64,000 nucleotides of DNA, taken from NCBI RefSeq assembly GCF_042652185.1, contig NZ_JBHSIX010000007.1, one strand, 5' to 3'. The notes below the pieces were generated by a model, which did not search any database, was not told the DNA's origin, and was given only the letters and a program-made list of their open reading frames with translations. The position numbers and the translations under genes are program-made. The stretch comes from Actinacidiphila fildesensis (lineage in GTDB: Bacteria > Actinomycetota > Actinomycetes > Streptomycetales > Streptomycetaceae). Of the stretch, positions 24,054 through 33,329 are shown one piece after another. Within the stretch, counting starts at the first letter, position 1, and every line of letters begins with the position of its first letter.

Positions 24054-25250
24054 TCAGCCGACCTTGAGCCGCAGAATGCGGTCGTCGCCGGGCTTGGGGG
24101 TGCCCCGCCCGTCCGTGTTGCTCGTGGTCAGCAGCAGGGTGCCGTCCTCCACGGTGACCACGGTACGCAGCCGCCCGTAGGTTCCTGTGAAGAACGCCTG
24201 CGGGGCCGCGGCGGCCTTCGTGCCGTCCAGCGGGATGCGCCACAGCCGCTCGCCCTTCAGCGAGGCCATCCAGATGCAGCCGGCGGCGTAGGCGATGCCG
24301 CTGGGGGAGGCATCGTCGGTGTGCCACTGCGCGACGGGGTCGACGTACCCCGCGCGGTGCGCCTGGCCCTCGACGACCGGCCAGCCGTAGTTCTTGCCCG
24401 GCTCGATGAGGTTCAGCTCGTCCCAGGTGTTCTGCCCGAACTCCGCCGCCCACAGCCTGCCCTGGGCGTCCCACGCCAGGCCCTGCACATTGCGGTGGCC
24501 GTACGAATAGACCACGGAGTCGGCCTCGGGGTTGCCGTGCGCGGGCTGCCCGTCCGGGGTCATCCGCAGGATCTTCCCGCCCAGCGACGTCTTGTCCTGG
24601 GCCAGCGGCTGGTTCCCGCTCTCACCGGTCCCGGCGTAGAGCATCTTGTCGGGGCCGAAGGCGATCCGGCCGCCGTTGTGGTTGGTGCCGCTGGGGATGC
24701 CGCGCAGGATCGTGTCCGGCGCCCCCAGCTGCTGGCCGACGGGCCGGGACGGGTCGTAGAGCATGCGCGCGATGCGGTTGTCGTCGGCGGTGGTGAAGTA
24801 CGCGTACACCAGCTTGTCCGCGCCGAACGACGGGGAGATCGCGAGCCCGAGCAGCCCCCCCTCGCTGCCCGGCGTCCCGCCGGCCACCCCCGGCACCGAG
24901 CCGACCTCGGTGGTCTTCCCGGTGGCCGGATCGGTCCTGAGGATCTTCCCGGTGTCCCGGGAGGCGACCAGCAGGGCCCCGTCCGGGAGTTCGGCCACTC
25001 CCCAGGGCGTGGTGAGGCCGGTGGCGACGGTCCCGGTCACGGTGGCGGTACCGGTCGCGGGAGCGGCGGACTCGGAATCCGACGGCTCGGCGGTCGCCGT
25101 GGGAGCGGCGGCGGTGGAGGTGGCGGGCCGTGACGTGGCCGGCGGCTCCGGCACCGCGCCGTCGGGGGAGGAGCAGCCCGCGAGCAGCGCGGCGGCGAGC
25201 ACGGACGTCACGGCGGTCACGGTGGTCGCGGTGGTGGTACGGCGGTGCAC
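24054..25250 (-). CDS. PQQ-dependent sugar dehydrogenase-like lipoprotein
   Basis: A 398-residue lipoprotein related to soluble glucose dehydrogenase/Hhip-like beta-propellers. The GTG 25250 start follows GGGAGGA and gives a signal peptide with lipobox LLAGC near residue 25. A Thr/Ala/Pro-rich spacer precedes the propeller at about residue 70. Motifs include TPWGVAELPDG, GGTPGSEGGLLGLAISP, HNGGRIAFGPDKMLYAGTGE, YGHRNVQGLAWD and GKNYGWPVVEG. It probably oxidises an aldose outside the cell. Whether PQQ is made by this strain is not visible. Confidence 0.85.
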   Translation of the reverse strand: MHRRTTTATTVTAVTSVLAAALLAGCSSPDGAVPEPPATSRPATSTAAAPTATAEPSDSESAAPATGTATVTGTVATGLTTPWGVAELPDGALLVASRDTGKILRTDPATGKTTEVGSVPGVAGGTPGSEGGLLGLAISPSFGADKLVYAYFTTADDNRIARMLYDPSRPVGQQLGAPDTILRGIPSGTNHNGGRIAFGPDKMLYAGTGESGNQPLAQDKTSLGGKILRMTPDGQPAHGNPEADSVVYSYGHRNVQGLAWDAQGRLWAAEFGQNTWDELNLIEPGKNYGWPVVEGQAHRAGYVDPVAQWHTDDASPSGIAYAAGCIWMASLKGERLWRIPLDGTKAAAAPQAFFTGTYGRLRTVVTVEDGTLLLTTSNTDGRGTPKPGDDRILRLKVG

Positions 25251-25502
25251 GGTGGGTCCTCCCTCGTGGTGTCCCGCGGCGGCATCACCGGGCTCCGCCC
25301 CGCGATGCCGGCCTGGGACTCGGGGACGACCCCCGGGAAATTGCAGCACACAACGGGCCCACAGCGCCCGGCTCTTCGCGGTTCCCATGGCCCGCCTCCG
25401 GTTGTCGTCGGTCCGCCCGCCCGCGGCCCCCGCGACCCGGTCGCCCGCCGTCTCTCCCGCCCGTCCGTCCCAGTCTCCCGTCCGCCCGGCGAGCCCGTAC
25501 CG

Positions 25503-26546
25503 TCAGTCCCAGGAGCCCCGTACGGCGGGCAGCCCGGCGATCTCCGCGAAGTCCGCCGGCTCCAGGCGCAGCGCCGCCGCCCCCGCGTTCTCCGCCGCCC
25601 AGCGCTCGGTCTTGGTGCCCGGCACAGGGACCACCGCGGGCCCCTGGCCCAGCACCCAGGCGAGAGCGACCTGGGCCGGAGTCGCGCCGTGCCGTTCCGC
25701 GATCCGCCGCAGCCCCGCCACGATCGGCTGGTTGGCGGCCATCATCTCGGCCGTGAACCGGGGGTGCCGGGCCCGCAGATCGTCCGGCTCGAAGCCCTGT
25801 CCCGGGGTGAGGGTGCCGGTGAGGAAGCCGTTGCCGAGCGGCATCGCCGCCATGAACCCGACGCCGCGCGCCGCGCACCACGGCACGAGCGCCTCCAGCG
25901 CCTCGGTGGACCACACCGACAGCTCCGCCTGCACACAGCTCACCGGGAAGACCTGCTGCGCGCGCACCAGCTGCCGGATCGTTTCCTCGTGCATCCGCCC
26001 GCCCGTCTCCCGCCGCCACCCCGCTGAGGATGCGCTGCGCGCGCCCCCCTTATTGGTACGCCGGTTTCCGCGCGCCCCGACCGCGCACAGCCCCAGCGAA
26101 CGCACCTTGCCCGCCGCCACCAGCTCCGCCATCGCGCCCCAGGTCTCCTCGACCGGGACCTCCGCGTCGATCCGGTGCAGCTGGTACAGGTCGATGACAT
26201 CGGTCTGCAGCCGCCGCAGCGACGCGTCGCAGGCCCGTTTGACGTAACCGGGACGCCCGTTGGCCACGATGTGCTGCTCGCCCACCAGCAGACCGCACTT
26301 GGTGGAGACGAACACGTCCTGACGGCGCTCCCGCAGCACCCGCCCGACCAGCAGTTCATTGGTGAAGGGCCCGTACATGTCGGCCGTGTCCAGCAGCGAC
26401 GTCCCGCTGTCCAGCGCCGTGTGCACCGCCCGCAGGGACCCCTCGCCGTCCTGCCGCGAAGCGCTGTACGCCCAGCTCATGGGCATGCATCCCAGGCCCA
26501 CGGCGCCCACTTCGAGAGCTGCTGCACCGATTGTCCTGCGCTCCAC
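25503..26546 (-). CDS. aldo/keto reductase with in-frame repeat insertion
   Basis: A 347-residue NADPH-dependent aldo/keto reductase. The tetrad is D53, Y58, K83 and H124, and PVPGTKTE near 290 binds the cofactor phosphate. The start is GTG 26546 after GAGGAGGG. Residues about 166-184 (KGGARSASSAGWRRETGGR) are encoded by a dispersed repeat whose other two copies here are intergenic. It falls after beta-strand GKVRSLGLCAVGAR and before PVSCVQAELS, in a surface loop. The frame stays open, so the enzyme may be active with an enlarged loop. Confidence 0.88.
   Translation of the reverse strand: MERRTIGAAALEVGAVGLGCMPMSWAYSASRQDGEGSLRAVHTALDSGTSLLDTADMYGPFTNELLVGRVLRERRQDVFVSTKCGLLVGEQHIVANGRPGYVKRACDASLRRLQTDVIDLYQLHRIDAEVPVEETWGAMAELVAAGKVRSLGLCAVGARGNRRTNKGGARSASSAGWRRETGGRMHEETIRQLVRAQQVFPVSCVQAELSVWSTEALEALVPWCAARGVGFMAAMPLGNGFLTGTLTPGQGFEPDDLRARHPRFTAEMMAANQPIVAGLRRIAERHGATPAQVALAWVLGQGPAVVPVPGTKTERWAAENAGAAALRLEPADFAEIAGLPAVRGSWD
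25996..26051 (+). repeat. dispersed ~55-bp repeat, copy A (inside aldo/keto reductase gene)
   Basis: It reads CGCCCGCCCGTCTCCCGCC, then GCCACCC, a variable segment, and GCGCTGCGCGCGCCCCCCTT. The first 19 bp are identical to copy C near 44314 and the last part is nearly identical to copy B near 39324. It lies antisense within the aldo/keto reductase reading frame. Confidence 0.85.
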
Positions 26547-26633
26547 CTGGCCTGCCCTCCTCACAGCGCCCCAACAGGGGCGTGGACCAAGGTAACGTCC
26601 CCCTCGGACAGTGCATCGCATAGCCTCCTGACC

Positions 26634-27587
26634 ATGGCTGACACGTTGCTGAACCACCGGCCCCAGGTCTGGCTGCCCATCGCGGCCGAGGAGATCGGCC
26701 CGCTGCCCACCGACCTGGACTACGTCTTCTGGGACGGCGCCGACGCGTACCCGGCGGACCCGTCGACCGCCGCGTTCTACGTCGTCCCGTACATGAAGGG
26801 GGCGGAGGTCGCCGCCCGGCCGCTGCCCCGGATGACGGGCCTCCGCGTCGTACAGACCCTGAGCGCCGGCACCGACCAGGTCGCCGGGCATCTCGGGCAC
26901 CTGCCGCCCGGCGTACGCCTCTGCAACGCCCGCGGGGTGCACGAGGCGAGCACCGCGGAACTCACCCTCGCGCTCACCCTCGCCTCGCTGCGCGGCATCC
27001 CGCGCTTCGTCCGCGGCCAGGACGCCGAGGAGTGGCACGACGGCTTCTACCCCGCGCTCGCCGACAAGAGCGTGCTGATCATCGGTTACGGCTCGATCGG
27101 CAGTGCGATCGAGGACCGGCTCACCCCGTTCGAGTGCGACGTCGTACGGGTCGCCCGCACCGCGCGCCCCTCCCCGCGCGGCCCGGTGCACGCCCTCGCC
27201 GAATTGCCCGAACTGCTGCCGGAGGCCGATGTGGTGGTGCTCAGCACCCCGCTGACCGAGGCGACCAGAGGGCTGGTGGGAGCGGAGTTCCTGTCCCGGA
27301 TGAAGGACGGCGCACTCCTGGTGAACGTCGCGCGCGGGCCCGTGGTCGACACCAAGGCGCTGCTCGCCGAACTGGAGTCCGGACGACTGCGTGCGGCACT
27401 CGATGTCACGGACCCCGAACCGCTGCCCGCCGGACACCCGCTGTGGCACGCTCCGGGCCTTCTCATCAGCCCGCACGTCGGCGGCAGCACCTCCGCGTTC
27501 CTCCCGAGGGCCAAGCGGCTGCTGCGCGCACAGTTGTTCCGTTTCGCCACAGGGGAGCCGCTGAGCAACCTGGTCACCACCACCTGA
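26634..27587 (+). CDS. D-isomer specific 2-hydroxyacid dehydrogenase
   Basis: A 317-residue NAD(P)-dependent enzyme that interconverts 2-oxo and D-2-hydroxy acids. The Rossmann motif GYGSIG is near 145-150. NVARGPVVDTKAL contains the catalytic Arg, DVTDPEPLPAGHPLW the Glu, and SPHVGG the His. ATG 26634 is clear. It is divergent from the aldo/keto reductase across 87 bp, which must hold both promoters. The substrate is unknown; glyoxylate/hydroxypyruvate reductase activity is possible. Confidence 0.9.
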   Translation: MADTLLNHRPQVWLPIAAEEIGPLPTDLDYVFWDGADAYPADPSTAAFYVVPYMKGAEVAARPLPRMTGLRVVQTLSAGTDQVAGHLGHLPPGVRLCNARGVHEASTAELTLALTLASLRGIPRFVRGQDAEEWHDGFYPALADKSVLIIGYGSIGSAIEDRLTPFECDVVRVARTARPSPRGPVHALAELPELLPEADVVVLSTPLTEATRGLVGAEFLSRMKDGALLVNVARGPVVDTKALLAELESGRLRAALDVTDPEPLPAGHPLWHAPGLLISPHVGGSTSAFLPRAKRLLRAQLFRFATGEPLSNLVTTT

Positions 27588-27794
27588 CGTCGCAGGTGGA
27601 GGGCGTGCGGCACCCGGTGACTGCACTGCGTGGTGGTGATCTCCCTTGCGGTTACGCTGTGTAGAGGAACTATGTCCCTGAGTGACGAGTCTGGTGTATC
27701 GTCCCGACCGGGGGACGCGTCACGGATGCCCATGGGTTGACGGCGGCGCGCGAAAGGTCAGCAAGCGAGGGGGGCGACGGGTGATGCACGGCCA

Positions 27795-30695
27795 ATGGCG
27801 AGACGACCTGACGCGGTGCAGCGGCGCACCGCGACAGCGATACGGGACCACACGGTGAGCTCGACCGGGGCGGTGATCGCTCAGCCACCCGCCCACACCG
27901 GCCGGGCGGCGCTCGTGCCGCAACTCCTGGTCGCCGTGCTCTGCGGAGGCTACGCGACCGGCGCCGCGGTGGGCTGGGGATCGGCCTGGATCGCCGACAT
28001 CATGGGCGACTTCGGGCTCGCCGCCGCCGCGGCCGCGGCCAGTGTCTCCTCGTTCGTCTACGCCCGGACCCTCGCCGGCCGCCAGCGGCCCACCTGGTTC
28101 CTGTTCGCCGGCTCGTCCGCGATGGTGGCGCTCGGCAACGGCACCTGGGGCTGGTACGAGGTGGTGCTGGACGGCACGCTGCCGAAGACCTCGATCGCCG
28201 ACTTCTTCTTCCTGCTCTTCGCCCCGCCGGCGATCATCGGTCTGCTGATGCTCGCCAAGCGCCCGGTCACCCGGGCCGGCTGGGTGTGCCTGGCGCTGGA
28301 CGCCTGGCTCGTCGGCGGCTCGCTGCTCACCCTGGCCTGGAGCCTCGCGCTCGCCAACGACGCGAGCCTGAACGGGCTCAGCGCCGCCCAGGCCGCGCTG
28401 CGGCTCGCCTACCCGCTGCTCGACATCGCGCTCGCCAGCATGGTGCTGGCGCTGCACTTCCGGCGCTCCCCGGCCAACCGCGTCGCGGTCAACACCGCGA
28501 TCGCCGCCCTCGCGCTGACCGTGCTGTGCGACGCGCTGTTCCGCTCCCCGCTCTGGCGCGAGCACTACCAGTCCGGCCACATCCTGGACGCCGGGTGGTT
28601 CGCCGGCAGCATGCTCCTCGCCTACGCCCCCTGGGCGGGCCGGCGGGACGCCGCCCGGCTGGAGCCGCGCTCCCGCGCGCACTCCAGCCGCAAGGTCGCC
28701 GGCTCGCTGGCCGCCCTCGTCCCGTACCTCGCGGCGGGCGTCTGCACCCTCGGCATCCTGTACAACGTGATCAGCGGCCGGAAGACCGACCATGTGGTGC
28801 TCTTCACCGGCTGCACCGTCGTCCTCGCGCTCGTCGTCCGCCAGGGCATCATGCTGCTCGACAACATCTCCCTCACCCAGGAACTGGCCCAGAAGGAGAA
28901 CCACTTCCGGTCCCTGGTGCAGGGCTCCAGTGACGTCATCATGATCGCCGCGCCCACCGGCGTGCTGCGCTACGTGAGTCCGGCGGCCCGGGGCGTGTAC
29001 GGGCGGGACGCCGAGGACATGGTGGGCACCGAGCTCGCCTCGCACATCCATCCCGAGGACCTGGGGCGGGTGGTGCACGAGGTCCGCAGGTTTCTCGCCG
29101 CCTCGCCCGCCGCGGAGCCCGCTACGCGCATCGAATGCCGGATCCGCGCCGGCCGCGGCCGGGACGGCGGCGGCTGGCTCAACGTCGAGTCCAGCGTCAA
29201 CCGCTACCAGGGCGGGCTGATCTTCAACAGCCGCGATGTGACCGAACGGGTGCGATTGCAGGCCCAGCTCCAGCACAACGCCTCGCACGACCCGCTCACC
29301 GATCTGCCCAACCGGGCCCTGTTCACCGAGCGGGTGAGCCGGGCCCTCGGCGGCCGGCGCAGCGGCGACGGCGAGGCGGCGGTGCTCTTCGTCGACCTCG
29401 ACGGTTTCAAGGCGGTCAACGATACGGTCGGCCACCAGGCCGGCGACGAGCTTCTCGTCCAGGCGGCCCGGCGGCTCCAGGAGTCGGTCCGGTCCGGGGA
29501 CACGGCGGCACGATTGGGCGGCGATGAATTCGCCGCCCTCATCTGTGGCGGGAGCGCCGACCGGCAGCTCCGGGAGTACCAGATCCACGAGATCGCCGAC
29601 CGGCTGCGCTCCGCGCTCTCCGAGCCGTACCGCGTGGAGTCCGGCGAGGTGCGGGTCGCGGCCAGCATCGGGGTCGCCTTCGCCGAGCCGGGGATCACGC
29701 CCAGCGAGCTCATGCGCAACGCGGACCTGGCGATGTACCGCGCGAAACAGGCGGGCAAGGGCCGGGTCGAGATGTACGCGCCCCAGATGCAGGCCGACGT
29801 GGTGCGCCGCGCCGAGCTGGCCACCCGGCTGCGCAACGCCCTGCACGACGGGGAGTTCACCCTGCTGCACCAGCCCGTCGTCGAGCTGCGGACCGGCCGG
29901 GTGGCGGCCGTCGAGGCGCAGGCCCGCTGGCGCTCCGCGCAGGGCATCCTCTTCACCCCCGCCGAGTTCCTGCGGGTGGCGGAGGACACCGACCGCACCG
30001 CGGAGCTGAGCCGCTGGCTGCTGCAGGAGGCGGTCGAGCAGGCCGCGCTGCGGCACGGCTCGGGCCATGCCGTGCCGGTGGCCGTCCGGATGTCCGTCCG
30101 CCGGCTGATGCACCGGGACCTGCCGCTCGGCAACATCGAGACGCTGCTGAGCCGCCATGAGCTGCCCGCCGGCGGACTGGTGCTGGAACTGACCGACAAC
30201 GACCCGCGGATCTCCCTGGAGGAGCTGGAGCGCAGGCTCTCGGCGCTGCGCCGGCTCGGCGTGCAGATCGCGCTGGGCGGCTTCGGCACCGGATACGCCG
30301 CGATGACCGCGCTGCGCACCCTCCCGGTGGACCTGCTCAAGATCGACCGCAGCTTCGTGGAAGGAATCGTCGAGTCCGCCCGGCTGCACAAGATCACCGC
30401 GGGCATGCTGCGGATCGCCGAGGACCTGGGCATCCGCACCGTGGCGGACGGGGTGGACCGGCCCGAGCAGGTGATCGCGTTGCGCGCCATGGGCTGTACG
30501 CACGGCCAGGGCATGGCCTTCTCCGGTCCGCTCGACGAACACCGGCTGAGGGGCTCGCTGGCCCGTGGCGGCTACCCGGTACCTCATGGTTCCATCGCCC
30601 TGACCGGCGGCCCACTGCCCGTGCGGCACACCGGAAGCACCGGAACGGGTGATCCCCTTCGCTCAAATGCTGAGACGCCCGTCCCACCCGCTTGA
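27795..30695 (+). CDS. membrane PAS-GGDEF-EAL protein with degenerate EAL domain
   Basis: A 966-residue protein with about nine membrane segments (40-360), a PAS domain (about 368-485), a GGDEF domain with intact GGDEF at 575-579 and an EAL-like domain in which EAL has become EAQ (707-709). DDFGTGYSS is LGGFGTGYAA, and the usual EITES and AEGVE motifs read LELTDND and ADGVD. Cyclase activity is plausible. Phosphodiesterase activity is unlikely, so the EAL part may bind ligand or partner. Position before ilvB matches S. coelicolor SCO5511. GTG 27855 is an alternative start. Confidence 0.85.
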   Translation: MARRPDAVQRRTATAIRDHTVSSTGAVIAQPPAHTGRAALVPQLLVAVLCGGYATGAAVGWGSAWIADIMGDFGLAAAAAAASVSSFVYARTLAGRQRPTWFLFAGSSAMVALGNGTWGWYEVVLDGTLPKTSIADFFFLLFAPPAIIGLLMLAKRPVTRAGWVCLALDAWLVGGSLLTLAWSLALANDASLNGLSAAQAALRLAYPLLDIALASMVLALHFRRSPANRVAVNTAIAALALTVLCDALFRSPLWREHYQSGHILDAGWFAGSMLLAYAPWAGRRDAARLEPRSRAHSSRKVAGSLAALVPYLAAGVCTLGILYNVISGRKTDHVVLFTGCTVVLALVVRQGIMLLDNISLTQELAQKENHFRSLVQGSSDVIMIAAPTGVLRYVSPAARGVYGRDAEDMVGTELASHIHPEDLGRVVHEVRRFLAASPAAEPATRIECRIRAGRGRDGGGWLNVESSVNRYQGGLIFNSRDVTERVRLQAQLQHNASHDPLTDLPNRALFTERVSRALGGRRSGDGEAAVLFVDLDGFKAVNDTVGHQAGDELLVQAARRLQESVRSGDTAARLGGDEFAALICGGSADRQLREYQIHEIADRLRSALSEPYRVESGEVRVAASIGVAFAEPGITPSELMRNADLAMYRAKQAGKGRVEMYAPQMQADVVRRAELATRLRNALHDGEFTLLHQPVVELRTGRVAAVEAQARWRSAQGILFTPAEFLRVAEDTDRTAELSRWLLQEAVEQAALRHGSGHAVPVAVRMSVRRLMHRDLPLGNIETLLSRHELPAGGLVLELTDNDPRISLEELERRLSALRRLGVQIALGGFGTGYAAMTALRTLPVDLLKIDRSFVEGIVESARLHKITAGMLRIAEDLGIRTVADGVDRPEQVIALRAMGCTHGQGMAFSGPLDEHRLRGSLARGGYPVPHGSIALTGGPLPVRHTGSTGTGDPLRSNAETPVPPA

Positions 30696-30728
30696 CACTC
30701 CGAGGGGTCCAGGGGGAGGGTCGTGTCC

Positions 30729-30770
30729 ATGCGCACCCGAATTCTCGTACTTGGAAAGCGCGTCGGCTGA
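30729..30770 (+). CDS. ilvB leader peptide MRTRILVLGKRVG
   Basis: A 13-residue peptide whose codons 5-8 are ATT CTC GTA CTT (Ile-Leu-Val-Leu), exactly the three products of the pathway. A strong GGGGGAGGG site sits 8 bp before the ATG. It ends just upstream of a terminator that precedes ilvB. Ribosome stalling at these codons when branched-chain amino acids are short would favour readthrough, as in known actinobacterial ilv leaders. An in-frame GTG at 30723 is too close to the ribosome site. Confidence 0.88.
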   Translation: MRTRILVLGKRVG

Positions 30771-30846
30771 CCGAGGCCCACCATCGCCTTGGAAAACGCA
30801 CCGACGCGCTCCCCTCGCTTGCCTGACGGCACGAGGGGTTTTTTGT
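30757..30846 (+). terminator. ilvB attenuator (competing stems and terminator)
   Basis: AGCGCGTCGG at 30757-30766 (end of the leader peptide) is perfectly complementary to CCGACGCGCT at 30801-30810. Directly after it, CCCCTCG (30811-30817) pairs with CGAGGGG (30832-30838), followed by six T: an intrinsic terminator. CGAGG at 30772-30776 could pair with the terminator 5' arm as an alternative. The layout is that of classical transcription attenuation. Which alternative forms when the ribosome stalls is inferred. Confidence 0.85.
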
Positions 30847-30892
30847 TGCCTGGCACCCAGAAGAAACTCATCTTCGAGAGAAGAGAACGCAG

Positions 30893-32770
30893 ATGACCGA
30901 GCAGGCCACCGGGGCCCCCCATCCGCAGCAGCGGGCCCGCAGCGGGGGACAGCAGCCCACCACTCCCGAGCGCATGACGGGCGCGCAGTCCCTCATTCGT
31001 TCGCTCGAGGCGGTCGGCGCCGACACCGTATTCGGTATCCCTGGCGGTGCGATCCTGCCGGCCTACGACCCGCTGATGGACTCCGTCAAGGTCCGCCACA
31101 TCCTGGTCCGCCACGAGCAGGGGGCCGGCCACGCCGCCACCGGCTACGCGCAGGCCACCGGCCGGGTCGGCGTGTGCATGGCCACCTCGGGTCCGGGCGC
31201 CACCAACCTCGTCACGCCGATCGCCGACGCCCACATGGACTCCGTCCCGCTGGTCGCGATCACCGGCCAGGTCGCCTCCAAGGCGATCGGCACCGACGCC
31301 TTCCAGGAGGCGGACATCTGCGGCATCACGATGCCGATCACCAAGCACAACTTCCTGGTGACCAAGGCCGAGGACATCCCGCGGACGATCGCCGAGGCGT
31401 TCCACATCGCCTCCACCGGCCGTCCGGGCCCGGTCCTCGTCGACATCGCCAAGGACGCGCTGCAGAACCAGACGACCTTCTCCTGGCCGCCGCAGATGGA
31501 CCTGCCGGGCTACCGCCCGGTGACCAAGCCGCACGCCAAGCAGATCCGTGAGGCCGCCCGGCTGATCAACGAGGCCAAGCGTCCGGTGCTGTACGTCGGC
31601 GGCGGCGTCATGAAGGCCCGCGCCACCGCAGAGCTGCGGATCCTGGCCGAACTGACCGGCGCCCCGGTCGTCACCACGCTGATGGCGCTCGGCTCGTTCC
31701 CCGACAGCCACCCGCAGCACGTCGGCATGCCCGGCATGCACGGTGACGTCACCGCGGTCACCGCGCTGCAGAAGTCCGACCTGCTGATCGCGCTCGGCGC
31801 CCGCTTCGACGACCGGGTCACCGGCCGGCTCGACACCTTCGCCCCGTTCGCGAAGATCGTGCACGCCGACATCGACCCCGCCGAGATCGGCAAGAACCGC
31901 GCCGCGGACGTGCCGATCGTCGGCGACGCCCGCGAGGTCCTCGCCGACCTGATCGTCGCGGTCCAGGCGGACCACGAGGCCGGCCACAAGGGCGACTACG
32001 CCGACTGGTGGAAGGACCTCAACCGCTGGCGTGACACCTACCCGCTGGGCTACGACACCCCGGACGACGGCAGCCTCTCCCCGCAGCAGGTCATCGAGCG
32101 GATCGGCCAGCTGGCCCCCGAGGGCACCCTGTTCGCGGCCGGCGTCGGCCAGCACCAGATGTGGGCCGCGCAGTTCATCAAGTACGAGAAGCCCAACACG
32201 TGGTTCAACTCCGGCGGCGCCGGGACCATGGGGTACGCGGTGCCCGCGGCGATGGGCGCCAAGGCCGGCGTCCCCGGCGCGACCGTCTGGGCGGTCGACG
32301 GTGACGGCTGCTTCCAGATGACCAACCAGGAGCTGGTCACCTGCGCGCTCAACAACATCCCGATCAAGGTCGCCATCATCAACAACGGCGCCCTGGGCAT
32401 GGTCCGCCAGTGGCAGAACCTCTTCTACGGCGAGCGGTTCTCCAACACCGTGCTGCACGCCGGTGAGACCAACTCCGACAGCGGCTCGACGGTCGGCGTC
32501 GGCTCGACGGTGAACCGCGGCACCCGCGTCCCGGACTTCGTCAAGCTGTCCGAGGCGATGGGCTGCGTGGGTCTGCGCTGCGAGAGCCCGGACGAGCTGG
32601 ACGCGGTCATCGCCAAGGCCAACTCGATCAACGACCGCCCGGTGGTCGTGGACTTCATCGTCCACGAGGACGCCATGGTGTGGCCGATGGTCGCGGCCGG
32701 TACCTCCAACGACGAGATCCTGGCCGCCCGCGATGTCCGCCCGGACTTCAGCGACGGCCAGGAAGACTGA
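30893..32770 (+). CDS. ilvB: acetolactate synthase large subunit
   Basis: A 625-residue ThDP enzyme that condenses two pyruvates to acetolactate, or pyruvate and 2-oxobutyrate to acetohydroxybutyrate. The catalytic glutamate is in HEQGAGHAATGYAQ; GARFDDRVTG belongs to the FAD domain. The ThDP motif GDGCFQMTNQEL...INNGALGMVRQWQ is in the C-terminal domain. Residues 1-22 are a disordered extension. ilvH starts 31 bp downstream. Expression is probably set by the attenuator immediately upstream. Confidence 0.97.
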   Translation: MTEQATGAPHPQQRARSGGQQPTTPERMTGAQSLIRSLEAVGADTVFGIPGGAILPAYDPLMDSVKVRHILVRHEQGAGHAATGYAQATGRVGVCMATSGPGATNLVTPIADAHMDSVPLVAITGQVASKAIGTDAFQEADICGITMPITKHNFLVTKAEDIPRTIAEAFHIASTGRPGPVLVDIAKDALQNQTTFSWPPQMDLPGYRPVTKPHAKQIREAARLINEAKRPVLYVGGGVMKARATAELRILAELTGAPVVTTLMALGSFPDSHPQHVGMPGMHGDVTAVTALQKSDLLIALGARFDDRVTGRLDTFAPFAKIVHADIDPAEIGKNRAADVPIVGDAREVLADLIVAVQADHEAGHKGDYADWWKDLNRWRDTYPLGYDTPDDGSLSPQQVIERIGQLAPEGTLFAAGVGQHQMWAAQFIKYEKPNTWFNSGGAGTMGYAVPAAMGAKAGVPGATVWAVDGDGCFQMTNQELVTCALNNIPIKVAIINNGALGMVRQWQNLFYGERFSNTVLHAGETNSDSGSTVGVGSTVNRGTRVPDFVKLSEAMGCVGLRCESPDELDAVIAKANSINDRPVVVDFIVHEDAMVWPMVAAGTSNDEILAARDVRPDFSDGQED

Positions 32771-32801
32771 GGCGCAGGACCGAGAGAAGGAACGAAGCGA
32801 C

Positions 32802-33329
32802 ATGTCCAAGCACACGCTCTCCGTCCTGGTGGAGAACAAGCCCGGCGTCCTCGCCAGGATCACCGCGCTGTTCTCCCGCCGCGGCTTCAATATCGACTCC
32901 CTCGCGGTGGGCACCACGGAGCACCCCGAGATCTCCCGCATCACGATCGTCGTCAACGTGATCGACGAGCTGCCGCTGGAGCAGGTCACCAAGCAGCTCA
33001 ACAAGCTGGTCAACGTTCTGAAGATCGTAGAACTGGAGCCCGCAGGAGCCGTTCAGCGTGAACTCGTTCTGGTGAAGGTGCGGGCCGACAACGAGTCCCG
33101 TTCCAAGATCGTCGAGATCGTCCAGCTGTTCCGCGCCAAGACCGTTGACGTCTCTCCCGAGGCCGTCACGATCGAGGCCACCGGCGGCGCCGACAAGCTC
33201 GAAGCGATGCTCAAGATGCTGGAACCCTTCGGCATCAAGGAGCTGGTGCAGTCCGGCACCATCGCCATAGGGCGTGGCGCCCGGTCCATCACCGACCGCT
33301 CGCTGCGGGCCCTCGACCGCTCCGCGTAG
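32802..33329 (+). CDS. ilvH: acetolactate synthase small (regulatory) subunit
   Basis: A 175-residue regulatory subunit. The N-terminal ACT domain (HTLSVLVENKPGVLARITALF) binds valine for feedback control, and the C-terminal ACT-like half (RELVLVKVRAD...) contacts the catalytic subunit. It lies 31 bp after ilvB and 123 bp before ilvC. ATG 32802 follows AGAGAAGGAACG. Also called ilvN in some genomes. Confidence 0.96.
   Translation: MSKHTLSVLVENKPGVLARITALFSRRGFNIDSLAVGTTEHPEISRITIVVNVIDELPLEQVTKQLNKLVNVLKIVELEPAGAVQRELVLVKVRADNESRSKIVEIVQLFRAKTVDVSPEAVTIEATGGADKLEAMLKMLEPFGIKELVQSGTIAIGRGARSITDRSLRALDRSA

Noticed and set aside
30692..30697. TTGACA as -35 of the ilvB promoter
   Set aside because: It overlaps the stop codon of the preceding gene and no -10-like hexamer lies 16-18 bp downstream, where the ribosome site of the leader peptide is found.
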